A stretch of 64,000 nt of DNA from JAFGPL01 sp963781805 (GTDB taxonomy: Bacteria > Bacteroidota > Bacteroidia > Bacteroidales > UBA10428). A program made the position numbers and the translations under genes. This document shows positions 7,022 through 15,553 of this stretch, in pieces (position 1 is the first letter of the stretch; each line of letters starts with the position of its first letter). The notes beneath the pieces were generated by a model. The model was not told where the DNA came from and did not search any database. It worked only from the letters and a program-made list of their open reading frames with translations. The stretch covers positions 3,534,001-3,598,000 of the forward strand of contig CAWAHF010000004.1 of the NCBI GenBank assembly GCA_963781805.1, read 5' to 3'.

Positions 7022-8482
7022 ATGTCAGTGAATAATTCCAGTTCTCAGATTCATCTAAAGTTAATTCCTTATTATTTATTCTATACACTGGTTATTGTGC
7101 TTACATTGCATGCTCCATTTTTTTGGGATAAAGATCTTATACTATCCAAACGAGCTTTCTGGTTTACCGATCATGGATTTAGCATGGATTTGCCAAACTC
7201 CTTTGACAATGGTTATCCACCGGCATTAAGCCTTGCCCTGGCTTTGCTATGGAAAATTTTTGGTAAATCTCTAATCCTCGGACATCTATTAATGCTTCCC
7301 TTTGCCCTGGGATTGATCTACCAATTCTACAGGTTTATCCACCACATGTCAGATAATAAAAGGTTTATTCATTTTACCATGATCCTGCTATTAATCGACA
7401 CCACATTAATGTCCCAAATTGTTGTTGTTTCAAACGATCTTGTCCTTATGTTCTTTTTCTTTTTATCCCTGAATGCTATTTTGTATAAAAAACGAAATCT
7501 GCTCTACATCTCCATCTTAGGGCTTGCCCTATCACATTTCAGGGGAATCATGGTTTGCGTTATTGTATTTATTTTCGATATTTTTATTAATTACAGCTCT
7601 TTAAAAAATTTAAAACAGGTTGTCAGGAACCTGCTATTAATAATTCCACAATATCTTCCGGCATTTTTTGTTGTTCTTGCATACGGGATTTATCATTACT
7701 TAACAACAGGTTGGGTTTTCACTCACGCCAATTCGCCCTGGAAGGGTTGTTTTGAACGTGTTGATTTTATAGGTTTTATCTTCAATATTGGAATTCTTGG
7801 TTGGAGGCTGATTGATTTTGGAAGATTGTTTATCTGGATATTTTTATTTCTCGCCTTCATACTACTTTTTCGTAAAAAGATCAGCATAGACATTCATATG
7901 CGTAATTTAATTCTTCTTATCATTCTCTCAGCAGTAGTTTTGTTTCCTTCTATGTTGATTTATAAAGTTTTGTCCTCGCACAGGTATTTATTACCCTTTT
8001 ATTCGTTAATTACGATTCTTGCCGGATATTTACTGTTTGAGAAATCGGTTCTATCTCTGAAGCCAAAAATAATTTTTCTGATACTAACGATCGGAATGGT
8101 GACAGGTAATTTATGGATTTATCCTGATAAAGTGGCTAAAGGATGGGATTCAACTATTGCTCAACTTCCTTATCACAGTCTCAGGAAAAAAATGGTAAAA
8201 TATATTGAAAATAAACAGATTGATTTTGCTTCGGTAGGTTCTGAGGTTCCCAATACCAATCCACAGAAATATTATTTTCTAAATGATGACGAACGATTTT
8301 TCCCTCTGAAAGATTTTAAGAAAGACCGGTATATATTTTATTCAAATGTATTTAATATGTTCACCGATCAGGAACTGGACGAATTGAAAAACCGCTGGAT
8401 ACTGGAAAAGGAATATCGCTGTTTGCAGGTAAAAGTTCAGTTGTTCCAAAATCCGGATTTTGCAGAAAATCACCAGGAATAA
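7022..8482 (+). CDS. Multi-pass membrane glycosyltransferase of the GT-C type (PMT/ArnT-like)
   Basis: A 486-residue protein with about ten membrane helices and a soluble C-terminal part of roughly 110 residues. After the first helix, an extracytoplasmic loop carries acidic residues (FFWDKD, then DNGYPPAL), where GT-C enzymes hold their catalytic Asp and metal or phosphate contacts. GT-C enzymes move a sugar from a polyprenyl-phosphate carrier onto lipid, glycan or protein outside the inner membrane. Acceptor and donor cannot be named. The gene stands alone: it is preceded by the palindromic element and converges with the barrel gene 27 bases downstream. Confidence 0.65.
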   Translation: MSVNNSSSQIHLKLIPYYLFYTLVIVLTLHAPFFWDKDLILSKRAFWFTDHGFSMDLPNSFDNGYPPALSLALALLWKIFGKSLILGHLLMLPFALGLIYQFYRFIHHMSDNKRFIHFTMILLLIDTTLMSQIVVVSNDLVLMFFFFLSLNAILYKKRNLLYISILGLALSHFRGIMVCVIVFIFDIFINYSSLKNLKQVVRNLLLIIPQYLPAFFVVLAYGIYHYLTTGWVFTHANSPWKGCFERVDFIGFIFNIGILGWRLIDFGRLFIWIFLFLAFILLFRKKISIDIHMRNLILLIILSAVVLFPSMLIYKVLSSHRYLLPFYSLITILAGYLLFEKSVLSLKPKIIFLILTIGMVTGNLWIYPDKVAKGWDSTIAQLPYHSLRKKMVKYIENKQIDFASVGSEVPNTNPQKYYFLNDDERFFPLKDFKKDRYIFYSNVFNMFTDQELDELKNRWILEKEYRCLQVKVQLFQNPDFAENHQE

Positions 8483-8509
8483 AATCCCAACAACCAGCTA
8501 ATACAGGTT

Positions 8510-9688
8510 TTAAAAGTTGTATTTAACCCGCATAAATCCGAGGTTGAAGTTCTGCCTGCTAGTACCAAATTTTCCGCTAAACAACTGGTAATACAGAGAA
8601 AAATCGAGATTGTCTGCCAGAGAATAAGAAAGTGACGGGCCCAGATAATATCCGTTTAAACCGGGAAAAATCATTGCAGCGAGATTCATGTTTAACAACG
8701 GAGTGACCGGAAATCCTGCTTGCGCGAAGATACTGAATTTGGTAAACGATAGGTTTTTAACACTTAAAGGTCTGGAATAAAACTCCTGAAAGTTAGTGAT
8801 GTCAAATCCTTTAGGTAACTGACTGTATAATGCTTCGCACTGAAGGGTAATTGAATTAGGGAAAGCATAATCCAGTCCCATGGAAAGATAAAACAATCCC
8901 GACGTATCGCTAAATGATTTATATGGATGAAAATAACTCATTTCGCCCCTGAATGATACACTTTTAATGCTTCCCGACCAACCTAATCCAACGACTACGT
9001 CTTCGCTGTTTAAAATTCCGGAAAGTATCTGTACATCATATCCAAATTTATTAAACCGGTAAAACCCTGCTGCAGTAATATTACCTGCACTATCGCTCTT
9101 AATCGCCATTTCAGCAACTGAAGTCATTCCCGGATAATATTGCAATCGAATCGCATCACTTCCGGGCCGTTCGGGATAATCGAAATCAAAGAAGGAATAC
9201 GTGTTAAAAATATCGTTCGGATTCCAGACAAATGTTTGTCCCCAGTTGATTCGTTGCCTGCCAACGGTTGCCTCGAATTTTTTATAGGTATAATGTGCAT
9301 AAATCCTGTCGACCATGACATTGAAAACATACGATTTGCCCTCTCCTACATTCCAGGCAAGATCTGCAATGCCTTTGTCATTTTCAAGACTGTTTTTATA
9401 ATATCCTGATGTATCAGATTTAAGTTGATCTCCATACATAAAACGGTTGCGCAGTTCAATTTTTAACGAAAAATTCCCGGTTGGAAACCAGTCAAAATTT
9501 AATCTGTTATGCAATAAATAATCTGTAATCCAATAATCTTCAGAAACCGAATCAAGTGCCATAACCGATTGCAAACTGGAAATGTACCCGTTTAATGTCC
9601 AATTCCTGGTTTTGTTATTTTCCTGCGCGTCTGAATCATTAAAAGCAAGAATTCCAATCATCAACAGGATCAATATTGATTTATACAT
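8510..9688 (-). CDS. Outer-membrane beta-barrel protein, DUF1302-like, of the ABC envelope cassette
   Basis: A 392-residue protein with a signal peptide (about residues 1-21, ending in DSDA-Q). Alternating hydrophobic/aromatic strands follow, with a terminal strand ending in aromatic Phe (LGFMRVKYNF), typical of outer-membrane barrels. Residues 144-161 read RQRINWGQTFVWNPNDIF, resembling a conserved segment of DUF1302/alginate-export-like barrels. It is the last gene of the minus-strand cassette, 65 bases beyond the ATPase gene. By position it would be the outer-membrane exit or receptor for whatever the FtsX/LolD-type transporter moves. Family assignment rests on one motif plus general barrel features. 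Confidence 0.65.
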   Translation of the reverse strand: MYKSILILLMIGILAFNDSDAQENNKTRNWTLNGYISSLQSVMALDSVSEDYWITDYLLHNRLNFDWFPTGNFSLKIELRNRFMYGDQLKSDTSGYYKNSLENDKGIADLAWNVGEGKSYVFNVMVDRIYAHYTYKKFEATVGRQRINWGQTFVWNPNDIFNTYSFFDFDYPERPGSDAIRLQYYPGMTSVAEMAIKSDSAGNITAAGFYRFNKFGYDVQILSGILNSEDVVVGLGWSGSIKSVSFRGEMSYFHPYKSFSDTSGLFYLSMGLDYAFPNSITLQCEALYSQLPKGFDITNFQEFYSRPLSVKNLSFTKFSIFAQAGFPVTPLLNMNLAAMIFPGLNGYYLGPSLSYSLADNLDFSLYYQLFSGKFGTSRQNFNLGFMRVKYNF

Positions 9689-9753
9689 TGCAATTGTATT
9701 TTATCTGTTGAATTCTCATTCTCCCCTAATTACTAATTGTATCTTACTATCGT

Positions 9754-10440
9754 TTACTTCTTTCTTTCATCGCTGAGAACCTTCCCATCCTCAATGGTTA
9801 TTACCCTCCGGGCTTTTTTTACAACCCTTGCATCATGAGTTGAAAAAATAAATGTGATTTTCTCATCCCGGTTGAGCTTTTCCATGATATCAAGTAGATT
9901 TTCAGTACTTTTTGAATCCAGGTTGGCTGTTGGTTCATCGGCCAGAATAAATTTCGGTTTAGATGCCAGTGCCCTGGCTACTGCAACCCGCTGTTGCTGA
10001 CCTCCGGATAATTTTGCAGGACGACTGTCAAGTCGGTCGCCAAGTCCTACAGATGTGAGTAATTCGCGTGTGCGTTTTTCTCTTGCTTTTGCCGGAACTT
10101 TTTGCATTTGCATAATGAATTCCACATTTTCTTTTGCAGAAAGCACCGGAATCAGGTTATACGACTGAAACACAAAACCGATATTATACAACCGGAAATC
10201 AATGAGTTTCGAACCCTTCAAGGTACCAATATTTGTTCCTCCGATAATTATTTCACCTTCCGTGGGATTATCCAACCCTCCCAACATATTAAGCAATGTG
10301 GTTTTGCCCGAACCTGAAGGGCCAACAATGGCAGTAAATTCTCCCTCTTCTATCTCAAGGGAAATGCCATTAATTGCATGAACTTTTACTGCCGAATCGT
10401 TGTAAACTTTCACTACATTCCTGATATCAATTATATTCAT
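9754..10440 (-). CDS. LolD/MacB-type ABC transporter ATP-binding protein
   Basis: A 228-residue ATPase with all motifs present: Walker A GPSGSGKTT (about residues 40-48), Q-loop VFQSYNL, signature LSGGQQQRVAVARAL, Walker B FILADEPTANLDS, and the switch His in STHDARV. The subfamily is the one that partners FtsX-type permeases for mechanotransmission (MacB, LolCDE, FtsE). It energises the two permeases encoded immediately upstream (25-base gap). It lacks any fused permease, so the transporter is LolCDE-like in layout: one ATPase plus two permeases. Confidence 0.92.
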   Translation of the reverse strand: MNIIDIRNVVKVYNDSAVKVHAINGISLEIEEGEFTAIVGPSGSGKTTLLNMLGGLDNPTEGEIIIGGTNIGTLKGSKLIDFRLYNIGFVFQSYNLIPVLSAKENVEFIMQMQKVPAKAREKRTRELLTSVGLGDRLDSRPAKLSGGQQQRVAVARALASKPKFILADEPTANLDSKSTENLLDIMEKLNRDEKITFIFSTHDARVVKKARRVITIEDGKVLSDERKK

Positions 10441-10465
10441 GGTACGAATTTTATAAGATTTCTAT

Positions 10466-11887
10466 TTATTCAGTTCTCAAAGCTTCCACAGGGTTAAGCA
10501 TTAATGCTTTACGCGCAGGCCAGATGGAAGACAATATTCCGGTTAGAATTACCAGCAACGTAACGCCGATAAAAATATTAAAAGGCACATAAGGATATAT
10601 TATGGAAGCGTATCCGATGGCTTCAAGTCCTTGGGCCCACATGCTCAGGTTAATTCCGGTATGGCTAAGTGAGGATACCGTAATACTACTAAGGATCATT
10701 CCCACAATTGCACCGGACAATGTCAGTAAAATGGATTCCAACATGATCATTGAAAATACTCTTTTTTTATTCATGCCCACAGCCATAAGCATGCCCAATT
10801 CCTTCATCCGCTCGAGTACAGACATTAACATGGTGTTGATGATTCCGAATGACAGGGCAAGTAGGAATATACAAATAAAAATGTAGTCCATTAAATTCAT
10901 GAATTCACTATAATACGATAATTCCGGGGAAATCTCTTTCCAGGACATCACACTATATCCGGGAAGTTTTGCTTTTAGTTTCTCGGCAAGTTCAACCCCG
11001 TTTTCTTCATTTTCTGAAAGGATGGCTATTTCATGAAAATCATCTTTCCCCAACCCCAATTCCTTTTTTAAAACATTTTCGTCTGCAAAAGCTGCCGAAC
11101 TGTTAAACATTCCATCGGTTGTTTTGTAAATGCCTTTTACGCGGAATGCAAGAAGTACCAGGTCACCATTAAGGTTTTGGGTTGTAACAGTAATTTTGGC
11201 GCGAAGTCTGTAAAAAGAGAAGTAGTTAATCAAATAATCAGCTTCTTTCTTAAATTCCGGTTTTGGCAACATCTTTTCCAGGGCAAGCTTGAAGTCCTTT
11301 TCAGTGCGAAATCTGGTTCCTTTTAATATTAGCAGGCTATCTTTAACATTCTGATTAAACTTTTTATTATCAAGCTGATTCACTTTATTATCAGTGATTT
11401 CATAGTTTAAAAGTCTGAGATTTTCAGCTATTTTGTCCCCAATAACAATGGATGGAAGTCCCTCATTCTCTTTAAAATAATCTCCAAGAATTATTTTATT
11501 ATGAATATCGGTGACTTTTTTCTCTTTCTCAGGATTTATTCCATTCAGGTTAAAACCTGTTGAAGCCCAATCACTTTGGGCAAGGGCAAATAATTTCACC
11601 CGGGAGCAATAAGCTTTTATTCCCGGAGTATTTTTAATCGTGTCGATAACTTTCTGATAATCAGGTATAGTTAAATGAATATCTTCATTCAATATAAATT
11701 TTGGATTATGGATTTGAACATGAGAAATTTCGTTATGAAGTGTATCATGAACCCGTTGATTAATCCATCCCTGCATAATTCCCACAAGCAATACGGCGCT
11801 GAAAATGCCTATCATTACAGCAAAAATGACTACGAGGCTTCGAATCTTGTTACGCCATATATTTTTCCAAGCAATTGACCAAATCAT
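10466..11887 (-). CDS. FtsX-family ABC permease (second of the pair)
   Basis: A 473-residue permease with one N-terminal membrane helix (about 13-35), a periplasmic MacB_PCD-like domain of about 300 residues, and three C-terminal helices forming the FtsX domain. It ends with WPARKALMLNPVEALRTE, the usual end of MacB/LolC-type permeases. 'WRNKIRSL' before helix 1 is the coupling-helix region. The gene is 24 bases from the first permease, and the two share architecture and length but are clearly diverged, as LolC and LolE are. The likely job is extracting a lipid, lipoprotein or other amphiphile from the inner membrane; the substrate is unknown. Confidence 0.85.
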   Translation of the reverse strand: MIWSIAWKNIWRNKIRSLVVIFAVMIGIFSAVLLVGIMQGWINQRVHDTLHNEISHVQIHNPKFILNEDIHLTIPDYQKVIDTIKNTPGIKAYCSRVKLFALAQSDWASTGFNLNGINPEKEKKVTDIHNKIILGDYFKENEGLPSIVIGDKIAENLRLLNYEITDNKVNQLDNKKFNQNVKDSLLILKGTRFRTEKDFKLALEKMLPKPEFKKEADYLINYFSFYRLRAKITVTTQNLNGDLVLLAFRVKGIYKTTDGMFNSSAAFADENVLKKELGLGKDDFHEIAILSENEENGVELAEKLKAKLPGYSVMSWKEISPELSYYSEFMNLMDYIFICIFLLALSFGIINTMLMSVLERMKELGMLMAVGMNKKRVFSMIMLESILLTLSGAIVGMILSSITVSSLSHTGINLSMWAQGLEAIGYASIIYPYVPFNIFIGVTLLVILTGILSSIWPARKALMLNPVEALRTE

Positions 11888-11911
11888 TTCATTTAAGTTT
11901 TTATGTGTTTA

Positions 11912-13327
11912 TCAGGCTTTTAAAGCATCCACTACTTTCAGTGTAAAGACTTTTCTTAAAGGGTAGAGGCATGAAAGAATTACCATGAGTACAACAATAA
12001 CTCCCTGCCACAAAATATAGGTATTAATCCATGCCATAGGCATGATTGGTTCAAATCCGAATTCTACCATAACCTGTGCCATATTTCCGGTAAGATGAAT
12101 CGGAAACCGGTAACCGATATAAATTAACGGCAGGCTCACTACAATCCCAAAGATCACTCCCATCATTCCCATCAACAGCATTTCGAGAATAGTAATTATG
12201 GCCAGTTTCATTCTCTTCATCCCTATGGATATCATGATCCCAAATTCACGCCGCCGTTCATGGATCATCATCAATACGGTGCCAAATATCCCAAATAATA
12301 CAATGAAATAAAGTAGTCCCAACATGATTTGCCCGGATTGATTATCGCTCTGGATTTGTTGGAAAAGCACCTGGTTAAATTCTTTCCACGATTTTACAAC
12401 AAGATTTTTTCCATCCAATTTTGACATCAACAATCCTTTTACTTTTTTTAATTCTTTATCAGAATTATTATATAGATTTATTGAAATGGATGTCAGGCGA
12501 TCGGGCATGCTAAATAACTCCTGAGCTTTATCCAAAGGCATATAAACTATCTTATTGTCCAGATCGGGGGATGGGATTTTTATCACTCCCCGTATGGGAT
12601 AGATTCCTGCAGCACTCAGACCGTGATAGCCCTGCCCCATGAGAATTAATGTATCTCCGGGCATGGCCTGTAGGAATTTAGCCAACCTGTCTGATATCAA
12701 AATACCATCATCCCCTTCCTTCCATGCGGTTCCGGGAAACTTAAAATTTTCAGAAATTTCGGGTAAATATTGATTTGCCTCATCTTCGGTAAGCTTCAAA
12801 TCATCTGACAAGCTGCTTTTTGAAATATATGAATTCCCCATGAGCAGATTGATGTGTTGGATAATATTTTCCGGTAATTCTTTGTCTTTAAGATTTTTTA
12901 CTGCCTTGGGTGTTATCCGGTATAGAACCAGCTTACCCTGAGGATAGCTGAGATTTTTTTCTTTTTCAGGATCAACGCCCAGTACAACTACCCCTTTTGT
13001 CTGGGTTCCGGTGGATGCCAAGGCAAACGATTCCAATCTGGGAACCACAGCTTTTATTTCGGGAATATTTTTAATATCCGCCAAAAAGCTGGCATTGCCT
13101 TCAAAAGAATTGTCAATGGTCATATCATCCAGATAGTCTTCATTCTGAATTTGCAGAAAACCCATGTAAGATTCAATGGTATTATTAATCATAAGACCAT
13201 ATGACCCGAGCTGAAATGAACGCATAATCACTACAAAAAATACGGCAAATAAAATGGATGATGTGGTTATTACGGTCCTCCTTTTATTTCTCCATAAGTT
13301 GCGCCAGGCTATTTTAAAGTAATTCAT
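11912..13327 (-). CDS. FtsX-family ABC permease (first of the pair)
   Basis: A 471-residue permease with the same layout as its partner: helix 1 at about 17-37 preceded by WRNKRRTVIT, a large periplasmic domain, and three C-terminal helices (about 332-355, 380-405, 432-455) with MIHERRREFGIMISIGMKR between the first two. It ends in YPLRKVFTLKVVDALKA. It follows the LolA-like gene by 59 bases. With the other permease and the ATPase it forms a complete LolCDE-like transporter. Several periplasmic positions differ strongly between the two permeases, so they probably form a heterodimer. Confidence 0.85.
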   Translation of the reverse strand: MNYFKIAWRNLWRNKRRTVITTSSILFAVFFVVIMRSFQLGSYGLMINNTIESYMGFLQIQNEDYLDDMTIDNSFEGNASFLADIKNIPEIKAVVPRLESFALASTGTQTKGVVVLGVDPEKEKNLSYPQGKLVLYRITPKAVKNLKDKELPENIIQHINLLMGNSYISKSSLSDDLKLTEDEANQYLPEISENFKFPGTAWKEGDDGILISDRLAKFLQAMPGDTLILMGQGYHGLSAAGIYPIRGVIKIPSPDLDNKIVYMPLDKAQELFSMPDRLTSISINLYNNSDKELKKVKGLLMSKLDGKNLVVKSWKEFNQVLFQQIQSDNQSGQIMLGLLYFIVLFGIFGTVLMMIHERRREFGIMISIGMKRMKLAIITILEMLLMGMMGVIFGIVVSLPLIYIGYRFPIHLTGNMAQVMVEFGFEPIMPMAWINTYILWQGVIVVLMVILSCLYPLRKVFTLKVVDALKA

Positions 13328-13386
13328 TTCAGATAAGTTTATTGGATTGATTTATCGAATTCTATTGTTATAAACATTATTTCATG

Positions 13387-14136
13387 TTATTTCACCTGTT
13401 TCAGATTTTGTTGTGAAAAAAAACTATCCTCTATCGGAATGTTGAATTTTACCGAATTGAGCGTCACCACTGTTTTATTACCAGGTTTGTCTGCCGGAAT
13501 TAGTTCATACGTGGTAGGAATTACCCGTCCATCCATATTTTTTATCTCCATCCCGTTCTCTGTCTTAACCAGGTAATTATCTTCGTCATAGTATTCAATT
13601 TTAAGTTGTAAATAGTCATCTTTTGTGATCCAGAATATTATTTTACCCCAAACCACCGGAGCATTTTCGAGCGGGATTAATTCTATTTTATAACAATCTT
13701 TCCCTTCGATTTTCTCGGTGCCAGTAATTTTATGTGTATAATCCACTACAATGGATGATTCGTTTAACAGATCATCATTGGTATAATCAGATCCCATCCA
13801 ACCCTGTGCCAGCATTGAAGGGGGCAATTTTATCATTCGGTTAATCGTCGGATTCCAACTCCACATTTCATTATCGCGTTTCAGGAAAGCCTGTCCCTTT
13901 TCTTTTGCAGGAGCCGTAATCACAGCCAGCGAATATTTGGTGCCTTTAGACCAGTTTTTAAAGGATAACGTTCTTTGCCAGGTTGGCCTGATTATCTGCA
14001 TGGTCATGGTAGCCAAGCTCGACTTTTCCCCTTTCATTTTCTCATCTGATTTTCTAACAATTTCTGTGGCGTCCTGAGCTTTTAATCCAATACTGAAAAA
14101 CATAAGGCTTGTTGCCAAAAGTTTTATTGTTCTCAT
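13387..14136 (-). CDS. LolA-like outer membrane lipoprotein-sorting family protein
   Basis: A 249-residue periplasmic protein with a signal peptide (about 1-20, cut after LKA-QD). The region 30-240 has the LolA/LolB-like half-barrel pattern of the 'outer membrane lipoprotein-sorting protein' family, with motifs such as GQAFLKRDNEMWSWNP and DDYLQLKIEYYDEDNYL. Such proteins carry lipid chains in a hydrophobic cavity. Its start overlaps the stop of the TetR gene by 4 bases (ATGA type), so it is the first structural gene of the cassette. It probably shuttles cargo from the FtsX/LolD-type transporter to the outer membrane, by analogy with LolA. A second LolA-like gene of different sequence lies at 18780-19511. 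Confidence 0.8.
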   Translation of the reverse strand: MRTIKLLATSLMFFSIGLKAQDATEIVRKSDEKMKGEKSSLATMTMQIIRPTWQRTLSFKNWSKGTKYSLAVITAPAKEKGQAFLKRDNEMWSWNPTINRMIKLPPSMLAQGWMGSDYTNDDLLNESSIVVDYTHKITGTEKIEGKDCYKIELIPLENAPVVWGKIIFWITKDDYLQLKIEYYDEDNYLVKTENGMEIKNMDGRVIPTTYELIPADKPGNKTVVTLNSVKFNIPIEDSFFSQQNLKQVK

Positions 14137-14729
14137 AATTCTATATTTTTAGGCTTGCAATATCTTTCAATCAGTTCTTTTTTAATATGTTCCAAAGGAA
14201 ATAGTTCCGGCTTCATTACATAATCAAGTGTAATTCCATCAAGCAATGCACCAAATAAAATTGCTTCGGTGGCAGGATTTTTAAATCCGGCATCTTGAAA
14301 ATAAACGATCATCATTTTCATAATGGGTTGATAAATTTCTTCAATGCGAGATTCAATCAATTTAAAAACAGCAGGTTGAAATGAAACTGACATATATAGC
14401 TTCCAGAACACCCTGTTTTTTTCTACAAGTCTTAACGATTCATTGATAAAATATTCCAGTTCTGAGACTTCCAGTTTACCATCTTTATTGGGATCAAAAA
14501 TATCCATCATATCATCAATGCCTTTGTTCAGAATAGCCTGAAGTAAATCCTCTTTGCTCTGGAAATAGTTGTATAACAATCCCTTTGAAATATCTGCTTT
14601 CCTGGCAATCTGACTAATAGATGTAGCTTCGTATCCAATATTTGCAAACAATTCAAGTGCAGTATCCATGATCAGGTTTGTTTTTTCCTGACGAATTGTA
14701 TCATATTGTATTTCGGTCCTGGGAGACAT
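14133..14729 (-). CDS. TetR-family transcriptional regulator of the envelope cassette
   Basis: A 198-residue repressor-type protein. The N-terminal HTH (about residues 25-62) reads GYEATSISQIARKADISKG followed by LLYNYFQSKEDLL, the TetR signature. The C-terminal ligand-binding domain is helical and not diagnostic. It is the first gene of the minus-strand cassette. Two near-identical palindromes flank and overlap its own promoter (14748-14763 and 14803-14818), so negative autoregulation is well supported by the DNA. Many TetR proteins of this kind sense hydrophobic molecules, which would fit export of an amphiphile; that is inference. Confidence 0.92.
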   Translation of the reverse strand: MSPRTEIQYDTIRQEKTNLIMDTALELFANIGYEATSISQIARKADISKGLLYNYFQSKEDLLQAILNKGIDDMMDIFDPNKDGKLEVSELEYFINESLRLVEKNRVFWKLYMSVSFQPAVFKLIESRIEEIYQPIMKMMIVYFQDAGFKNPATEAILFGALLDGITLDYVMKPELFPLEHIKKELIERYCKPKNIEL

Positions 14730-14747
14730 TCGATCAATACTTTTAAT

Positions 14748-14763
14748 TTGACCGCTCTTTCAA
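14748..14763 (-). promoter_or_regulatory. Predicted TetR operator 1 (5' leader of the cassette)
   Basis: TTGACCGCTCTTTCAA is an imperfect palindrome matching the reverse complement of operator 2 at 12 of 16 positions. It lies 18 bases ahead of the tetR start codon, inside the predicted leader. Confidence 0.6.
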
Positions 14764-14802
14764 AATTTTTTATGTTAATTGAATTCTCGTATCATTTTTT
14801 GA

Positions 14803-14818
14803 TTGAACGGTTGGTCAA
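14803..14818 (-). promoter_or_regulatory. Predicted TetR operator 2 (overlaps the promoter)
   Basis: TTGAACGGTTGGTCAA is a palindrome with half-sites TTGA and TCAA. It overlaps the -7 box of the tetR promoter and covers the expected transcription start. It is 55 bases from operator 1, close to five DNA turns, so both can be bound on one face. Confidence 0.65.
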
Positions 14819-14846
14819 AAATAATATTTTAATAATGCAATGTCAA
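14816..14846 (-). promoter_or_regulatory. Bacteroidota-type promoter of the tetR cassette
   Basis: On the minus strand a TTG (complement of 14844-14846) is followed after 20 bases by TATTTTTG (complement of 14816-14823), matching TTG-N19/20-TAnnTTTG. Transcription would start near 14809. Confidence 0.6.
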
Positions 14847-14982
14847 GTATTTTTTCATTTTTTTGATAAATAAATTTGTATGTGTTTGATTCATTGAATA
14901 TAATGGAGATACAAATAAATTAACCCCCCTACAGATTTCCATTTATAGCTACTAATTTTAAACTGAATAAAAAATTGTATCC

Positions 14983-14990
14983 TATATTTG
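14983..14990 (+). promoter_or_regulatory. Candidate -7 box (TATATTTG) for the ECF sigma operon
   Basis: TATATTTG matches TAnnTTTG exactly and lies 66 bases before the ATG. No well-spaced -33 TTG is visible, so a weak or alternative promoter is possible. Confidence 0.4.
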
Positions 14991-15056
14991 AAAAAATATT
15001 TAGTCTGTTGTAACTTTTTAATACCTCAACCGTCCTAGAATTGAATTAATTTGCGA

Positions 15057-15542
15057 ATGACCCTTACTGAATATAATAGATGTGTTGATGAATATGCTGA
15101 CAGGCTTTACCGTTTTGTCTTCAAAAATGTTCAGCGCGAAGATGATTCAAAGGATATTGTTCAGGAATCATTCGCCAAATTATGGTCTAAAATTGATGAC
15201 GTATCAGCCGAAAAAGTTAAATCTTATTTATTCACCACAGCTTATCATACAATGATTGATATGTTCAGAAAAGAAAAGCGCAAAGCTGATTACAGTGAAG
15301 AAAATTTTGACAGTCCGACATACTCCGGTCACTATTCAGATTTAAATGAGATTTTACATGAAGCAGTGAACAAACTTCCTGAAGTTCAGCGACTGGTGAT
15401 AATGTTGAGAGACTATGAAGGGTATTCGTACGATGAAATTGCCCGGATAACTGATTTGAATGAATCACAGGTAAAGGTTTATATTTACCGTGGACGCATG
15501 TTTCTGAAGAAATATATTGGTAGCATTGAATCGGTTTTATAA
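15057..15542 (+). CDS. ECF-type RNA polymerase sigma factor
   Basis: A 161-residue sigma-70 family protein with regions 2 and 4 only. Region 2 includes YRFVFKNVQREDDSKDIVQE, with the core-binding DIVQESF motif. Region 4 has LPEVQRLVIMLRDYEGYSYDE, then IARITDLNESQVKVYIYRGR, the HTH that reads the -35 element. A TTG two codons upstream (15051) is also in frame, but the ATG at 15057 gives the normal MTLTEYN start. The gene is 11 bases from the anti-sigma-like gene and 1.1 kb from the barrel gene, a common Bacteroidota trio for envelope responses. The regulon is unknown. Confidence 0.92.
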   Translation: MTLTEYNRCVDEYADRLYRFVFKNVQREDDSKDIVQESFAKLWSKIDDVSAEKVKSYLFTTAYHTMIDMFRKEKRKADYSEENFDSPTYSGHYSDLNEILHEAVNKLPEVQRLVIMLRDYEGYSYDEIARITDLNESQVKVYIYRGRMFLKKYIGSIESVL

Positions 15543-15553
15543 GATTTAGAAAG

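Larger units (their letters stand above)
14730..15056. other. Divergent intergenic region between tetR and the ECF sigma factor
   Basis: This AT-rich region holds the tetR promoter and both operators on its left side and the candidate sigma-factor promoter on its right side. I see no small gene or RNA in it. Confidence 0.7.
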
